DNA of 33,270 nt from Acidobacteria bacterium UBA2990 (GCA_002347025.1 DEAE01000004.1:1-33270); one strand, 5' to 3'; positions 1 to 8,943 are shown, numbered from the stretch's first letter. Numbers and translations: made by a program. Notes: generated by a model not told the origin, from the sequence alone.

Positions 1-111
1 GACCGGTTCCAGCGCGGGACACGCATCGATAACACCGTGTTTCCAACAACAGCCCTTCTGCGTACAAATCGGGCCGTCTTTGCCAAAGTGGCCTACCTGT
101 TCCGGTATTGA
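1..111 (+). CDS. Outer-membrane beta-barrel protein, C-terminal fragment
   Basis: An open frame enters from the window edge and ends at TGA 109-111, giving 36 residues that finish FAKVAYLFRY. Alternating hydrophobic residues with a terminal aromatic match the C-terminal beta-signal recognised by the BAM machinery, so this is most likely the last strand of an outer-membrane barrel, for example a TonB-dependent receptor or DUF5916-type protein. The family cannot be decided from this tail. No similar frame continues downstream, and about 110 bp of non-coding sequence separates it from the next gene. Confidence 0.6.
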   Translation, partial: DRFQRGTRIDNTVFPTTALLRTNRAVFAKVAYLFRY

Positions 112-224
112 AGTGGCAGGGTGACCGAATGTTGCAACCAAGCAAGTCCGAAGGCCACAACGGTCGTCAATCGCTTGAAACTTTCGACCGATATTATCTA
201 TCAGTAACCAACTGATTTTAGATC

Positions 225-1343
225 ATGCCTGACACTTTATTGCCCATCGTGCTGGTGAGCCCTGACCAAGAAAACCAGATGCGGGTACAGAGGGCTCTCG
301 ACTCCATTTACCAAGTGCTAACTACTAGCGACGGTCCACACGCCCTAAACATGGTGCACTGTGCTGGTGCTAAGGCCATCATCACCGACCAAAGGCTACC
401 CACCTTGGGTGGAGTCGAACTATTGCGGCGCTGTGAAAAACCTGACACTGCACGCCTTCTTGTAGCTACTTCTCAAGATATCGGACACCTGCAAGACACG
501 ACCTCTCTTAGTCATGTGCATCGTATTGTGAGTAAACCAGTCCAATCCCCTGAACTTCAGACCGCCATGGCAGGAGCCATACGAGAAGCGGCCCTTGAAC
601 GCCGCAACTCAAACTTAGCCAGACAGCTACGAGACACCAATAGCCTACTGAACACAGCCTTATACCGTGTGCGGTTTCACGAGCAAGAATTACAGCAAGC
701 TATAGATGCTCGGACTAGAGACCTACAGACCGTCAACAGTAGGTTACAGACCTTGACGGCCATGGACAGTCTGACCGGACTAGCCAACCACAGAAGCTTG
801 CATCAGCACCTCTCCACTGAATTGAGCCGGGCAGCCAGGAACAAACACCATCTGGGCTTGCTCTTCATCGACGTCGATTATTTCAAACATTTCAATGACA
901 AGGCCGGGCACCAAGCTGGAAACATTCTGTTACAGCAGCTAGGACAAATATTAAACACTACCGACCGAGGCCAAAACCTGTCACTCACCGGTCGTCGCAC
1001 GGACATTGCATGTAGATATGGAGGAGAAGAATTTATAGTGATCTTGCCCAACACAGGCGAACTAGGGAGTCTAAGCCGAGCCGAACGTATCAGGCAGACT
1101 GTAGCCGAATACGCATTCAGCAACCGACAGGTCCAACCGGACAATCGGGTCACTGTCAGTATCGGAGTCTCGGTATATCCAGATGATGCCCGTACAAAAT
1201 CGCATCTGCTCCAATCAGCAGACGCGGCCCTCTACCGTGCCAAGCAGCTAGGTCGGAACCAGGTCCAGCTAGCCCGCCGAGACGATGGAACACCCGCAAG
1301 ACACGTTCCTTCGAGAGCCACCCGGTTGTCGTCCTGCGCCTAG
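225..1343 (+). CDS. Response regulator with REC and GGDEF domains (diguanylate cyclase)
   Basis: A 372-residue protein with a receiver domain (about 7-120), a coiled-coil linker (about 122-178) and a GGDEF domain (about 180-350). The active-site loop RYGGEEF is at 264-270, with the metal-binding FIDVD segment at 214-218. The pattern RxxD (R257, D260) lies exactly five residues before GGEEF, as in the c-di-GMP product-inhibition I-site. It should therefore make c-di-GMP from two GTP in the cytoplasm with feedback control. The receiver keeps the likely phospho-acceptor D55 (ITDQRLP) and lysine K104 (VSKP). The usual acidic pair near residue 12 reads S-P, followed by D14, so phosphorylation may be weakened. 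No histidine kinase is adjacent. The start lacks a strong Shine-Dalgarno sequence, but the domain begins immediately after it. Confidence 0.93.
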   Translation: MPDTLLPIVLVSPDQENQMRVQRALDSIYQVLTTSDGPHALNMVHCAGAKAIITDQRLPTLGGVELLRRCEKPDTARLLVATSQDIGHLQDTTSLSHVHRIVSKPVQSPELQTAMAGAIREAALERRNSNLARQLRDTNSLLNTALYRVRFHEQELQQAIDARTRDLQTVNSRLQTLTAMDSLTGLANHRSLHQHLSTELSRAARNKHHLGLLFIDVDYFKHFNDKAGHQAGNILLQQLGQILNTTDRGQNLSLTGRRTDIACRYGGEEFIVILPNTGELGSLSRAERIRQTVAEYAFSNRQVQPDNRVTVSIGVSVYPDDARTKSHLLQSADAALYRAKQLGRNQVQLARRDDGTPARHVPSRATRLSSCA

Positions 1344-1402
1344 GCCAGACACATCAGCGAGGTCAAAGAGTCTCACCCAGAGTCTACGAAGTGGGTCTGG
1401 CC
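1343..1402. other. Inverted repeat between convergent genes
   Basis: GGCCAGAC at 1343-1350 is exactly complementary to GTCTGGCC at 1395-1402, with a 44-bp spacer. It starts on the last base of the diguanylate cyclase stop codon and lies between two convergent genes. It could form a long-loop hairpin, but no T-run follows on either strand, so a terminator function is only a possibility. Confidence 0.25.
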
Positions 1403-1492
1403 TGCCCATTCGGAAAGGCTTCCGCCTCCGTCACATGTAGCACTTACCCAGTTCTTGAATGCCTTTTAGCACCCTATAGAAATTACTCACAG

Positions 1493-1993
1493 CTAGTTAG
1501 AAGCCTGCTGTGAAATGGTTCCGTACATCAGACCACGATATTGACCATGGTCCCAGGTTCCAGCGTATCGGCTGTCATAGAAAACAACCCGAGCACCAAA
1601 CTCGTCGCCCAACCCCGGTATAGCAAAATCGGTGATGCTGACCATCGGAGTATCGCCAGCCCACACCACCGGCACGACCACAGGAAGTGTGACATCAACA
1701 CTACCGTAGGTAACGCGAGCATCGAATCTCCACCGATCTCCATCGAGTTTCGTCACCTGGGCAATTTCATAACGTTCTGGGCGGCGGTCGCCAGAACTGA
1801 CGCCTTCGATAGTAAAGTTTCCCTCGAGCACCACGTTACGCATTCGCTCTGTAAACTCGCGCTCAAGTTCGGTCAGGGAACCTACCGGGACCTCCCGACC
1901 TACACCCGTGGAAGACATGAGCCAGCCGAACCCAAATGAGACCACGACAACACCTACACCGACACCAACTTTTAATAAACCCGTCATCGACAC
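1493..1993 (-). CDS. Conserved hypothetical protein with N-terminal membrane anchor
   Basis: A 166-residue protein of unknown function. Residues about 5-27 form one very hydrophobic glycine/valine-rich segment, either a signal anchor or an uncleaved signal peptide, which would place the rest in the periplasm. The soluble part looks like a small beta-rich domain (VTLPVVVPVVWAG, then VSITDFAIPGLG) and ends with the compact motif FYDSRYAGTWDHG followed by GLMYGTI. Similar RYAGTWxHG endings occur, to my recollection, in uncharacterised secreted proteins of Planctomycetota and Acidobacteriota; I know no function. It is convergent with the cyclase gene and divergent from the methyltransferase gene at 2125. 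Confidence 0.75.
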   Translation of the reverse strand: MSMTGLLKVGVGVGVVVVSFGFGWLMSSTGVGREVPVGSLTELEREFTERMRNVVLEGNFTIEGVSSGDRRPERYEIAQVTKLDGDRWRFDARVTYGSVDVTLPVVVPVVWAGDTPMVSITDFAIPGLGDEFGARVVFYDSRYAGTWDHGQYRGLMYGTISQQASN

Positions 1994-2124
1994 CTCTCCA
2001 CATTAACTTCAGGATGCGATTATAGTTCCGCTTGGACTCAGATCTAACGGTTCTCTCTAGGGAAGCACCCAAACACGCCGACTTTGTAGCAATGCCAGTG
2101 TAGACCTCCTGAAAGAAGAAACCT

Positions 2125-3138
2125 TTGAACCTCGACACCCTGAAACGAGCTCTCTTGAACAGAAGACCATTGCTCAATCGTCTTCACGGTGAAGAAACCA
2201 ACTGCTATCGGCTATTTCATGGGGCAGTCGAAGGTTTCCCCGGGTGTAGTATCGATCGATACGGAGACATACTTCTTATACAAACATGGCGAGAACCACT
2301 TGAGCCACAAACGCTTGACCTCATCTCATCAGAAATAGGGCAAGCACTTGGATGCCATCTCCAACCTGTGTGGAACCATCGAGCCCCTAGTCGGCTGGGT
2401 GGGAGGCCATCCTTTAATGACTGGCAGGACCCAGGACCTTTCTCGGAATGCATCGGTCGAGAACTGGGTATCCGTTATGATGTCTGCCCAAGACACGGCG
2501 GCGCTGACCCGTTGCTTTTTTTGGATTTCCGCGTCGGGCGACGAAGAATCCGAGCTGCAGCAGCACACTCAGTTTTAAATCTTTTTGCTTACACCTGTGG
2601 AGCCGGTATTGCCTCAGCTTTGGCGGGGGCTCATGAAGTCTGGAATGTAGACTTTTCAGCAGGGGCTCTAGCAGTAGGGACACGTAACGCCAACCTCAAT
2701 GACATAACGGTAGGTCAAGACTTCCGCCTTATCCGTGAGGACGTCTTTCCTGTCATCCGACAATGTGCAGGACTGCCACTGGGAGGCCGACTTTCCCGAA
2801 AACGCCGTCAACCATTGACTGTCCCAAGAAGATTCTTTGACCTCATCGTATTGGATCCGCCTCGCTGGGCCAAAAGCGCCTTCGGAACAGTCGATGTGAT
2901 GCGTGACTACGCTAGCCTCTTTAAGCCAGCAGTACTGGCGACACGTCCAAGTGGGGCCATTCTCGCGACCAACAACGTTGCTGCAGTAAACGCAGACGAC
3001 TGGGTGAACACGATGGTTAGATGTGCCAAGAAGACAGGACGTTCTATCCGGTCAGTCGAGATCTTAGAACCTGAACCTGACTTTCCTAGCCCAGATGGCC
3101 GCCCAGCCACCAAAATAGCCTGGCTCATCGTCGATTGA
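2125..3138 (+). CDS. Class I SAM-dependent methyltransferase, RlmI-like (probable rRNA/RNA cytosine methyltransferase)
   Basis: A 337-residue protein starting at TTG. Residues about 20-55 (TNCYRLFHGAVEG, then SIDRYGD) match the central domain of the RlmI/YccW family. A Rossmann-fold methyltransferase follows: SAM motif I VLNLFAYTCGAG (about 145-156), an acidic NVDFS strand end, and the catalytic-region motif LDPPRWAKS (about 241-249). RlmI makes m5C in 23S rRNA, but this protein lacks the N-terminal PUA domain and has an arginine-rich insert before the DPP motif (RLSRKRRQP). The target could therefore be a different RNA. Upstream purine-rich GAAAGAAGAA is a plausible ribosome-binding site. 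It stands alone, divergent from the 1493 gene. Confidence 0.85.
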   Translation: MNLDTLKRALLNRRPLLNRLHGEETNCYRLFHGAVEGFPGCSIDRYGDILLIQTWREPLEPQTLDLISSEIGQALGCHLQPVWNHRAPSRLGGRPSFNDWQDPGPFSECIGRELGIRYDVCPRHGGADPLLFLDFRVGRRRIRAAAAHSVLNLFAYTCGAGIASALAGAHEVWNVDFSAGALAVGTRNANLNDITVGQDFRLIREDVFPVIRQCAGLPLGGRLSRKRRQPLTVPRRFFDLIVLDPPRWAKSAFGTVDVMRDYASLFKPAVLATRPSGAILATNNVAAVNADDWVNTMVRCAKKTGRSIRSVEILEPEPDFPSPDGRPATKIAWLIVD

Positions 3139-3200
3139 ATCTCAACCACCTTATTTGGAATTCACAACAGCTTCTGTATTACATTGTTCCTGTTACCTTT

Positions 3201-3215
3201 CTTGTCTCAGACAAG
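3201..3215. promoter_or_regulatory. Perfect palindrome, possible operator or hairpin
   Basis: CTTGTCTCAGACAAG is a 7-bp perfect inverted repeat around one central base. It sits 62 bp after the methyltransferase stop and 121 bp before the SNF2 start. No T-run follows on either strand, so an operator for a dimeric regulator is as likely as a terminator hairpin. No other copy was noticed in the window. Confidence 0.3.
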
Positions 3216-3336
3216 TCTAGGCCGCCAACTATCCTTTGCATCTGAACTAGGCCAATGCTTTTTGACCGACATCTAGCACAAACTCCACCACCTCTTCAGA
3301 CCTGCGTGAGTCATAGATGTCACACAAGGCTACACG

Positions 3337-6282
3337 ATGGATGAACTGGATGAGTTGTTCACGGCTATCCGTGAACACTGCTCGACTACGACCTGGTCTC
3401 GCGGTATCGAACTAACGCGCTCTGGCGCCATCACCCGTCTAAACCAAGATAAAGACGGAGTGGAACTCCAAGTTCGAACAGCTGGCAGCCGCACCAGATT
3501 CACGGTGACTTTGCACCCTGCAAATGCGGAATGGGAGTGCGAATGCGAGAGCCCGAACGATGCATGTGAGCATGTAGCCGCAGCGGCAATCTCGTTACGC
3601 CATGAACAGCGCACAGGCACCAGTCTGCCTAGCACACATACTCCTGTTGCTGCGGTCCGATACCGGTTGGACCGAGACGGTAACCGGATCAGATTGACCC
3701 GGTGTCTGGCAGACCCTCATGAAACTAACATTCCCGTGACGATCCCTCTGGAGGAATTCATAAACAGGAAGGCGTCACTTTCCTGCCCAGAACCTGAACA
3801 GATTGATTTCCGCATCGACAAGTTCCTTCAAGTACGACAACTCGATTCAATGCCTGGAGATCTTCTGGTTACACTGATCCCCCTACTGTCGAAAGTCACA
3901 GAATTATATTTGGGTCATGAGCGGATCGCTGCTTCGTCAAAACCTGTCCTCCCACAAGCCGTGCTCAGCGATTCAAACCACGGGTTTCTCCTACAAGTCA
4001 GCAGATGCGCTGACGTGACCGAAGTCATAACCTCTGGCGTAGCACTGTGTCAGGGGGAACCCGCTTTGTTACGACCGTTGGGAGAAACGGCACTCACCGG
4101 AACGAGACTGGAACGATTGCCCAATCAGCGCACTTTCAATCAAGGCCAGATCGGAGATCTTGTGGGAGAGGTCTTGCCTCAACTAAAACTACGTATCCCG
4201 GTGGAAGTCAAGAGTGCGAAACTCCCTGTGTTGCGTCGAGACCTAAGACCTCACATCATGTTGGAAGTTTCTCAACAAAGTGAATGTTTAAGCGTATTAC
4301 CGACAATGGTCTACGGCGAACCTCCAACAGCTCGAATCGAACAAGACAAGCTCATCCATATTCGCGGCCCCCTTCCGATTCGAGACAAGTCAGCCGAAAT
4401 CCGACAGGAAGAACATTTACGCGAAACATACGACATGACGGTGGGAAGACGGATGGATGCGACAGGCCCAGATGCGCTGAAGTTGGCACGCTCCCTCGAT
4501 AACTATCCAGGGACTATCCAAGGTAACGCCCATCGCCGGTTATACCCGGAACGCGCCCTCATTCCACGAGTGACCATAGATGGGCTTGGGATAGAGATCA
4601 CATTCGCACTAGATAGTGATGGAAGTCAGCCGATCCAGGCTGAAGCGACTGACGTGTTACGCGCTTGGGAAAACGGCAACAAATTGGTACCCCTCCTCGG
4701 GGGAGGGTGGGCTGCACTCCCTGACGAATGGCTGAATCGACTCGGACCTCAGATCAGCGACCTCTTACTTTCTCAAAAGGATGACGGAACATTCCCACCG
4801 GCCGCCCGACCCTCACTTGCCCAATTGTGCGACGACCTAAATGAAGTCCGTCCTCCAGAATTGCAGAAGCTCGCTCCGTTGCTTGATGGATTCGAGGCTA
4901 TACCGGCTACTGCCCCCCCGTGTAACCTCGGGACCAGATTGCGTGACTATCAGCAACGGGGTGTCGACTGGCTCTCTTTCTTACAAACAGCCGGGTTAGG
5001 AGCCATACTTGCCGACGACATGGGCCTAGGCAAGACCCTCCAAGCCTTATGTGTGATGGATGGCCGCTGCCTTGTTGTTTGCCCAACCAGTGTGATGCAC
5101 AACTGGGCTAACGAAATCAGCCACTTCCGACCAACATTGACATGCGAGATGTATCACGGTGGGGGAAGAAAACTCAATTCCGCCTGCAATGTCACCATCA
5201 CTAGCTACGCTCTCCTACGCATCGACGCAGACTCTCTCTCCAAAGTTCACTGGAAGGTGTTGGTGCTGGACGAAACTCAGGCAATCAAGAACCCCGATAG
5301 CCAAACCGCCAAAGCGGCCTTTCGGCTATCTGCGTCCTTCCGCATTGCCATCAGCGGGACTCCGGTAGAAAATCACCTTGAAGAGCTATGGAGTCAAGTC
5401 CACTTTACCAACCCTGGCATACTGGGCAGTCGGGCACAGTTTCGGCAAAGATATGTAGACCCTATCGTGTCCGGGGACCAAGCTGCAGCAGAGCGTTTAC
5501 GTAATCGCGTGCGCCCGTTCATCTTGCGTCGAACAAAGCGAGAGGTCGCACCAGAACTCCCTCCTCGAACCGAAACTATTCTGTACTGCGTCCTAAACGA
5601 ATCAGAGCGAACCCTATACGACAGTGTCTTACTCGCAACACGTCGTGATGTCGTTGAACAATTAGCTACTGGTCGAGGAATCATCGGAGCACTCGAGGCT
5701 CTTCTTCGTCTGCGGCAAGTCGCTTGTCATCGTGCATTGCTCGAAGAGTCAACATCAGGTTCCCGTGAACCCCTAATGTCGAGCAAAGTTAACCGACTAC
5801 TACTTGCCCTAGAGCAGATAAGCGCATCTGGTCACAAAGCGCTAGTATTTTCACAATGGACCAGTTTTCTGAATTTGCTTGAACCACATCTTCACGGTGC
5901 CTCGATTTCGTTTGAACGCTTGGACGGGAGCACCAGAAACCGATCGGCTGTGGTAGCAAAGTTTCAAGAAGATGCCGGACCACCGGTAATGCTGCTCTCA
6001 CTTAAAGCAGGAGGGGTTGGTCTGAACCTGACCGCTGCCGACCATGTCTTTCTGCTAGACCCCTGGTGGAACCCAGCCACCGAAGCTCAAGCAGCAGACC
6101 GCGCCCATCGTATTGGTCAGCACAAACCAGTCATGGTCTATCGCATGGTGAGCCGAAATACTGTCGAAGAACGCATTGTGGAGCTACAACAGAGAAAGCG
6201 GGAGCTGGCTTCTACGGTTCTTTCAGATAGCGGTGCCGAGACCGGCATTACACGTGATGACCTACTGGCCCTGCTCCAGTGA
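3337..6282 (+). CDS. SNF2-family DEAD-like helicase with N-terminal SWIM zinc finger
   Basis: A 981-residue Swi2/Snf2 ATPase. The SWIM zinc finger is C68-x-C70-x6-C77-x-H79. Residues about 100-510 are a divergent middle region. The ATPase core begins near 530 (TRLRDYQQRGVDWL). Walker A is ADDMGLGKT (559-567, catalytic K566) and the DEAH-equivalent is DETQ (645-648). Motif III is SGTPVEN, and the C-terminal lobe has LVFSQWT, SLKAGGVGLNLT and DRAHRIGQ near the end. This is the usual bacterial SNF2 layout, in which DNA-dependent ATP hydrolysis remodels protein-DNA complexes; the cellular target is not known. The start is supported by AAGG seven bases upstream. No methylase or restriction partner is adjacent, so a defence role is not supported. 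It is convergent with the barrel gene. Confidence 0.93.
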   Translation: MDELDELFTAIREHCSTTTWSRGIELTRSGAITRLNQDKDGVELQVRTAGSRTRFTVTLHPANAEWECECESPNDACEHVAAAAISLRHEQRTGTSLPSTHTPVAAVRYRLDRDGNRIRLTRCLADPHETNIPVTIPLEEFINRKASLSCPEPEQIDFRIDKFLQVRQLDSMPGDLLVTLIPLLSKVTELYLGHERIAASSKPVLPQAVLSDSNHGFLLQVSRCADVTEVITSGVALCQGEPALLRPLGETALTGTRLERLPNQRTFNQGQIGDLVGEVLPQLKLRIPVEVKSAKLPVLRRDLRPHIMLEVSQQSECLSVLPTMVYGEPPTARIEQDKLIHIRGPLPIRDKSAEIRQEEHLRETYDMTVGRRMDATGPDALKLARSLDNYPGTIQGNAHRRLYPERALIPRVTIDGLGIEITFALDSDGSQPIQAEATDVLRAWENGNKLVPLLGGGWAALPDEWLNRLGPQISDLLLSQKDDGTFPPAARPSLAQLCDDLNEVRPPELQKLAPLLDGFEAIPATAPPCNLGTRLRDYQQRGVDWLSFLQTAGLGAILADDMGLGKTLQALCVMDGRCLVVCPTSVMHNWANEISHFRPTLTCEMYHGGGRKLNSACNVTITSYALLRIDADSLSKVHWKVLVLDETQAIKNPDSQTAKAAFRLSASFRIAISGTPVENHLEELWSQVHFTNPGILGSRAQFRQRYVDPIVSGDQAAAERLRNRVRPFILRRTKREVAPELPPRTETILYCVLNESERTLYDSVLLATRRDVVEQLATGRGIIGALEALLRLRQVACHRALLEESTSGSREPLMSSKVNRLLLALEQISASGHKALVFSQWTSFLNLLEPHLHGASISFERLDGSTRNRSAVVAKFQEDAGPPVMLLSLKAGGVGLNLTAADHVFLLDPWWNPATEAQAADRAHRIGQHKPVMVYRMVSRNTVEERIVELQQRKRELASTVLSDSGAETGITRDDLLALLQ

Positions 6283-6340
6283 CTCAAGGCTTTGTTCATT
6301 GGACACACTCAACCAGGGTTTTGATAGTCGATATCCCATT

Positions 6341-7660
6341 CTAGAGCGATAGTCGGAGGACTACTGACCCGAAAAGGTAACCCGAAGGCGAACGCCCTGG
6401 ACTCGACGGCACGCTCTCAAAATAGGCAGATTTCAGAAACCTAGAATACCCGACGTCAACCATCATTTCGTGAATGGGCCGCAATCTAACTCTTGTATCA
6501 ATGTGATGCCCCACAAAATTACCCGATACACCGGCTAGATCTTGCAATCCCGTTTCAACCCATAGGTCACGAGCTTCCTCCAACCAAACAGTTCGGTAAA
6601 AAGCTACTAAGTTCACCCACCTCGTGGGATTCGTGAGCAAGCGCAGACCCGTACTCTTAAGATTCGCTCGCGCCAGAGGGCCATAGATTCCTGTGGGACT
6701 ATACTCGAAAGCACGAGCCCCAAAAAGCGTATCGAATTGACCAGATCGTCCATCATCTGGAGCCTCATCCCCACTCGCATAGTCGTAGTGTACGGAAAGA
6801 CGGGGCTCCCAAGCAGCAGCAAAGGTGTAACCCAGCTGCAGGTGGTGAAACGACGCCCGGTGCAAGAGATTGCGATACCTACCGAACTGTTTCATGTACT
6901 CAAAATCCAAGTCAAATCGCCTCACAGTTGGTTGGCGGTAGAACCTCGTACCTGTTGTCGAATAGTGCCGCTCTGAACCAGCGTGGTCATCAGATCGAAA
7001 CCCGAAATAATACAAATCGACCTGACCTTGGTCGAAGAGTGGTTTTTCAAAATACGCACCCCAGAAATCCCCTCCAAGTCGACTTGAATCCAGCGCAGTT
7101 GTGGCTATGACCACCGGGCGCGTCACAAGCCCCTGGAACCTCCACTCCCGAGGTCTACCCAGCTGCCAGATCACACCATCAAAGGCGTTTGTTGTATTTC
7201 TCATTACATTACGAGCAACAAGACGTCTGCTTCCTATATCCGTTGTCACCCGACCTATCTGCAACTCTGTCTGCAGATCCCTACCAAGGAAACTCTGCGA
7301 TGAAAATCCTAAGCCAAGTTGAAGGATATCCAGTTGATTCACTTGGTCTTCAGGCTCAAAAAAGAGGCCATCCGTGAGGCTGTCTCTAGCGTCCTGCAGT
7401 TCAAGACCCATTCGAAAAGGCCCTAACCCGTCTGTGATCTCAAGTGCCAACCTCGTCTGGGTCACCAACGTCCGAGTTGCCCCTTGGTTCCTCGCACGAA
7501 ACGGGGCCGTCAGCCATTCGGAGCGAATCCGCTGCTCGAACCCAACCTCCAGCCATCGCCTTCCTACCGGGCCATCAGTTTGGGCCTGTGCAGCCAAAGC
7601 CACATGAACCCAGATCACCGAGATAAGGGACGCGAGAGGGCGAAGGTTAATACAAGCCAT
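6341..7660 (-). CDS. Alginate-export-family outer-membrane beta-barrel (AlgE-like porin)
   Basis: A 439-residue secreted protein with a signal peptide (cleavage likely after AQA, about residue 27). The mature chain is a run of amphipathic strands. Family-like landmarks include NTTNAFDGV (about 155), YDYASGDEAPDDG (about 295) and FDTLFGARAFEYSPTGIYGP (about 310-330). The last fits the bacterial alginate_exp domain, a barrel of roughly 16-18 strands for passive export or uptake of polar solutes. It ends LRLSL rather than in an aromatic residue. The real substrate is unknown and no alginate polymerase genes are nearby. It follows the two propeller genes on the same strand after a 263-bp gap and may be transcribed separately. 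Confidence 0.82.
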   Translation of the reverse strand: MACINLRPLASLISVIWVHVALAAQAQTDGPVGRRWLEVGFEQRIRSEWLTAPFRARNQGATRTLVTQTRLALEITDGLGPFRMGLELQDARDSLTDGLFFEPEDQVNQLDILQLGLGFSSQSFLGRDLQTELQIGRVTTDIGSRRLVARNVMRNTTNAFDGVIWQLGRPREWRFQGLVTRPVVIATTALDSSRLGGDFWGAYFEKPLFDQGQVDLYYFGFRSDDHAGSERHYSTTGTRFYRQPTVRRFDLDFEYMKQFGRYRNLLHRASFHHLQLGYTFAAAWEPRLSVHYDYASGDEAPDDGRSGQFDTLFGARAFEYSPTGIYGPLARANLKSTGLRLLTNPTRWVNLVAFYRTVWLEEARDLWVETGLQDLAGVSGNFVGHHIDTRVRLRPIHEMMVDVGYSRFLKSAYFESVPSSPGRSPSGYLFGSVVLRLSL

Positions 7661-7923
7661 ATCAACATCGCCTTTTGGCTAATTCCCGTGACTGTTTCTC
7701 CAGTCCGCTCACCTACCAAAGCCCCTCGTGGCGAACAATAGGCGCACTTAAGAAAGCCAGTTAGTTTGTATTCGTGTCTTGAACCCGCAGCATTCAACTG
7801 ACGGTATTTCACACAGCCCGAGGCTCTTTGAGAAAAGGGCTATTTTGCAGGGAACACAACACTGAAACCACTGTAACCCCAGCCAAAACGGCTGGTGTCC
7901 TACAGGCGACAACTGATTCTGAG
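7661..7923. other. Intergenic region between propeller operon and barrel gene
   Basis: 263 bp with no supported gene; the short frames here are shadows. It contains the hairpin described at 7876-7898. It is also the upstream region of the minus-strand barrel gene, whose start follows an AAAGGCGA-like ribosome-binding site. No convincing -35/-10 pair was identified by eye. Confidence 0.5.
7876..7898 (-). terminator. Hairpin just downstream of the LVIVD gene
   Basis: CCAGCC at 7879-7884 pairs with GGCTGG at 7890-7895 across a 5-nt AAAAC loop. Two further base pairs form after one mismatch (ends 7876 and 7898). It lies 26 bp beyond the stop of the minus-strand LVIVD gene, the right place for a transcription terminator. 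Only a weak, interrupted T tract follows on the minus strand, so intrinsic termination is uncertain. Confidence 0.4.
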
Positions 7924-8943
7924 TTAAGAGGACCGCCTAAAGATCTGGATCTCCGTTTCACCCTCTTGTCGCTCTCCAGCTCCAACAACTACAAACACAT
8001 GACCTGCTGTCACTGCAATGTCACGCGCAGGCGCGTCTGTTTGAACCGTTGTGAGCAACTGAGGCGCTGAAGGGACCGTAATGTCCACTACCAGAACTCC
8101 CGCTTCTGCATCCGCTACGAACACGTATGGACCCAACATCGCGACACGAGCTGCACGCCCAGGCGTTTCAACAGTCGCCGCGCGAACGGGGTTAGCTGGA
8201 TCGGTAGCATCGTATATCTGCAAGTCCCCCCCTCCAGCACCGGCCAAAATACCTGATGGCTCCCCCTCTTCGTGTTGTACCTCGATTGCGCGCGGTGCTG
8301 CAGGTGCGTGGAGCACGCCAACTGGCTCCGGAGGCCCTGGCTGTGACAAATCAAAAACATAGAGGCCAGTCGGTGAATCCGTAGCATAGGCCATGCGGCC
8401 AGAAGTCACGACATCGCGGGCATAACCATCCAGAAAGAACGAACCCGCACCAGCAGGCTCCGACTCGTCAGAAACGTCTACCAGTACCATCCCTTCCATG
8501 TGGTCAATTAGCACCACCCGGTCTTCATAAACCGCACCTATCTTAGTTTGTCCGAGCGTTTCGTGATTCCCCATTATGGAGGGATCAGTTGGGTCAGAAA
8601 TATCAAGAATTGCTACACCGAAAAAGTTCGCCCCTAGATATGCACGGTCACCTCTAACACGAAACCCCCAAATTTCTTGAGGCAAATCAATTGTCCCCAT
8701 TTGGACCGGCCTTGATGGATCTGAGACATCCCACACGCTGAAGGTGGAGTGGTGAGATACATACACATGATGCCCTAACACCCGAACGTGCTCAGCTGGC
8801 CCCGGGATACTACCGACCAAATCGAGTGACATCTGGGCCTGAGTTAACGCCGAGGCTGGCCCGACCAAGACTAAGATGACAAGTGCTATGAAGATTCGCG
8901 GAAGGCCAACGTCAGCCAGAAAGCCCCTAGATGTAATCTTCAT
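7924..8943 (-). CDS. Secreted LVIVD-repeat beta-propeller protein
   Basis: A 339-residue exported protein with a hydrophobic signal segment at about 12-36 (IFIALVILVLVGPASA). The mature part consists of about six LVIVD-type blades, recognisable as VWDVSDPSRPVQMG, ILDISDPTDPSIMG, LVDVSDESEPAG, VFDLSQPGPPEPVG, IYDATDPANPVR and VVDITVPSAPQL. LVIVD proteins are predicted extracytoplasmic propellers of unknown biochemical role. Its ATG overlaps the TGA of the upstream propeller gene (ATGA at 8940-8943), so the two are almost certainly translationally coupled and probably work in the same compartment. Confidence 0.88.
   Translation of the reverse strand: MKITSRGFLADVGLPRIFIALVILVLVGPASALTQAQMSLDLVGSIPGPAEHVRVLGHHVYVSHHSTFSVWDVSDPSRPVQMGTIDLPQEIWGFRVRGDRAYLGANFFGVAILDISDPTDPSIMGNHETLGQTKIGAVYEDRVVLIDHMEGMVLVDVSDESEPAGAGSFFLDGYARDVVTSGRMAYATDSPTGLYVFDLSQPGPPEPVGVLHAPAAPRAIEVQHEEGEPSGILAGAGGGDLQIYDATDPANPVRAATVETPGRAARVAMLGPYVFVADAEAGVLVVDITVPSAPQLLTTVQTDAPARDIAVTAGHVFVVVGAGERQEGETEIQIFRRSS

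Noticed and set aside
175..200. Promoter for the diguanylate cyclase: TTGAAA (175-180) with TATTAT (192-197)
   Set aside because: The spacer is only 11 bp, far below the usual 16-18, so the two boxes cannot form one sigma-70 promoter.
3337..6282. SNF2 helicase as part of a defence system (DISARM-like, Dpd-like or restriction)
   Set aside because: No methyltransferase for DNA, nuclease, phospholipase-D-type protein or deazapurine gene is adjacent. The neighbours are an RNA-methyltransferase-like gene and an outer-membrane barrel. SWIM-SNF2 proteins are common outside defence loci.
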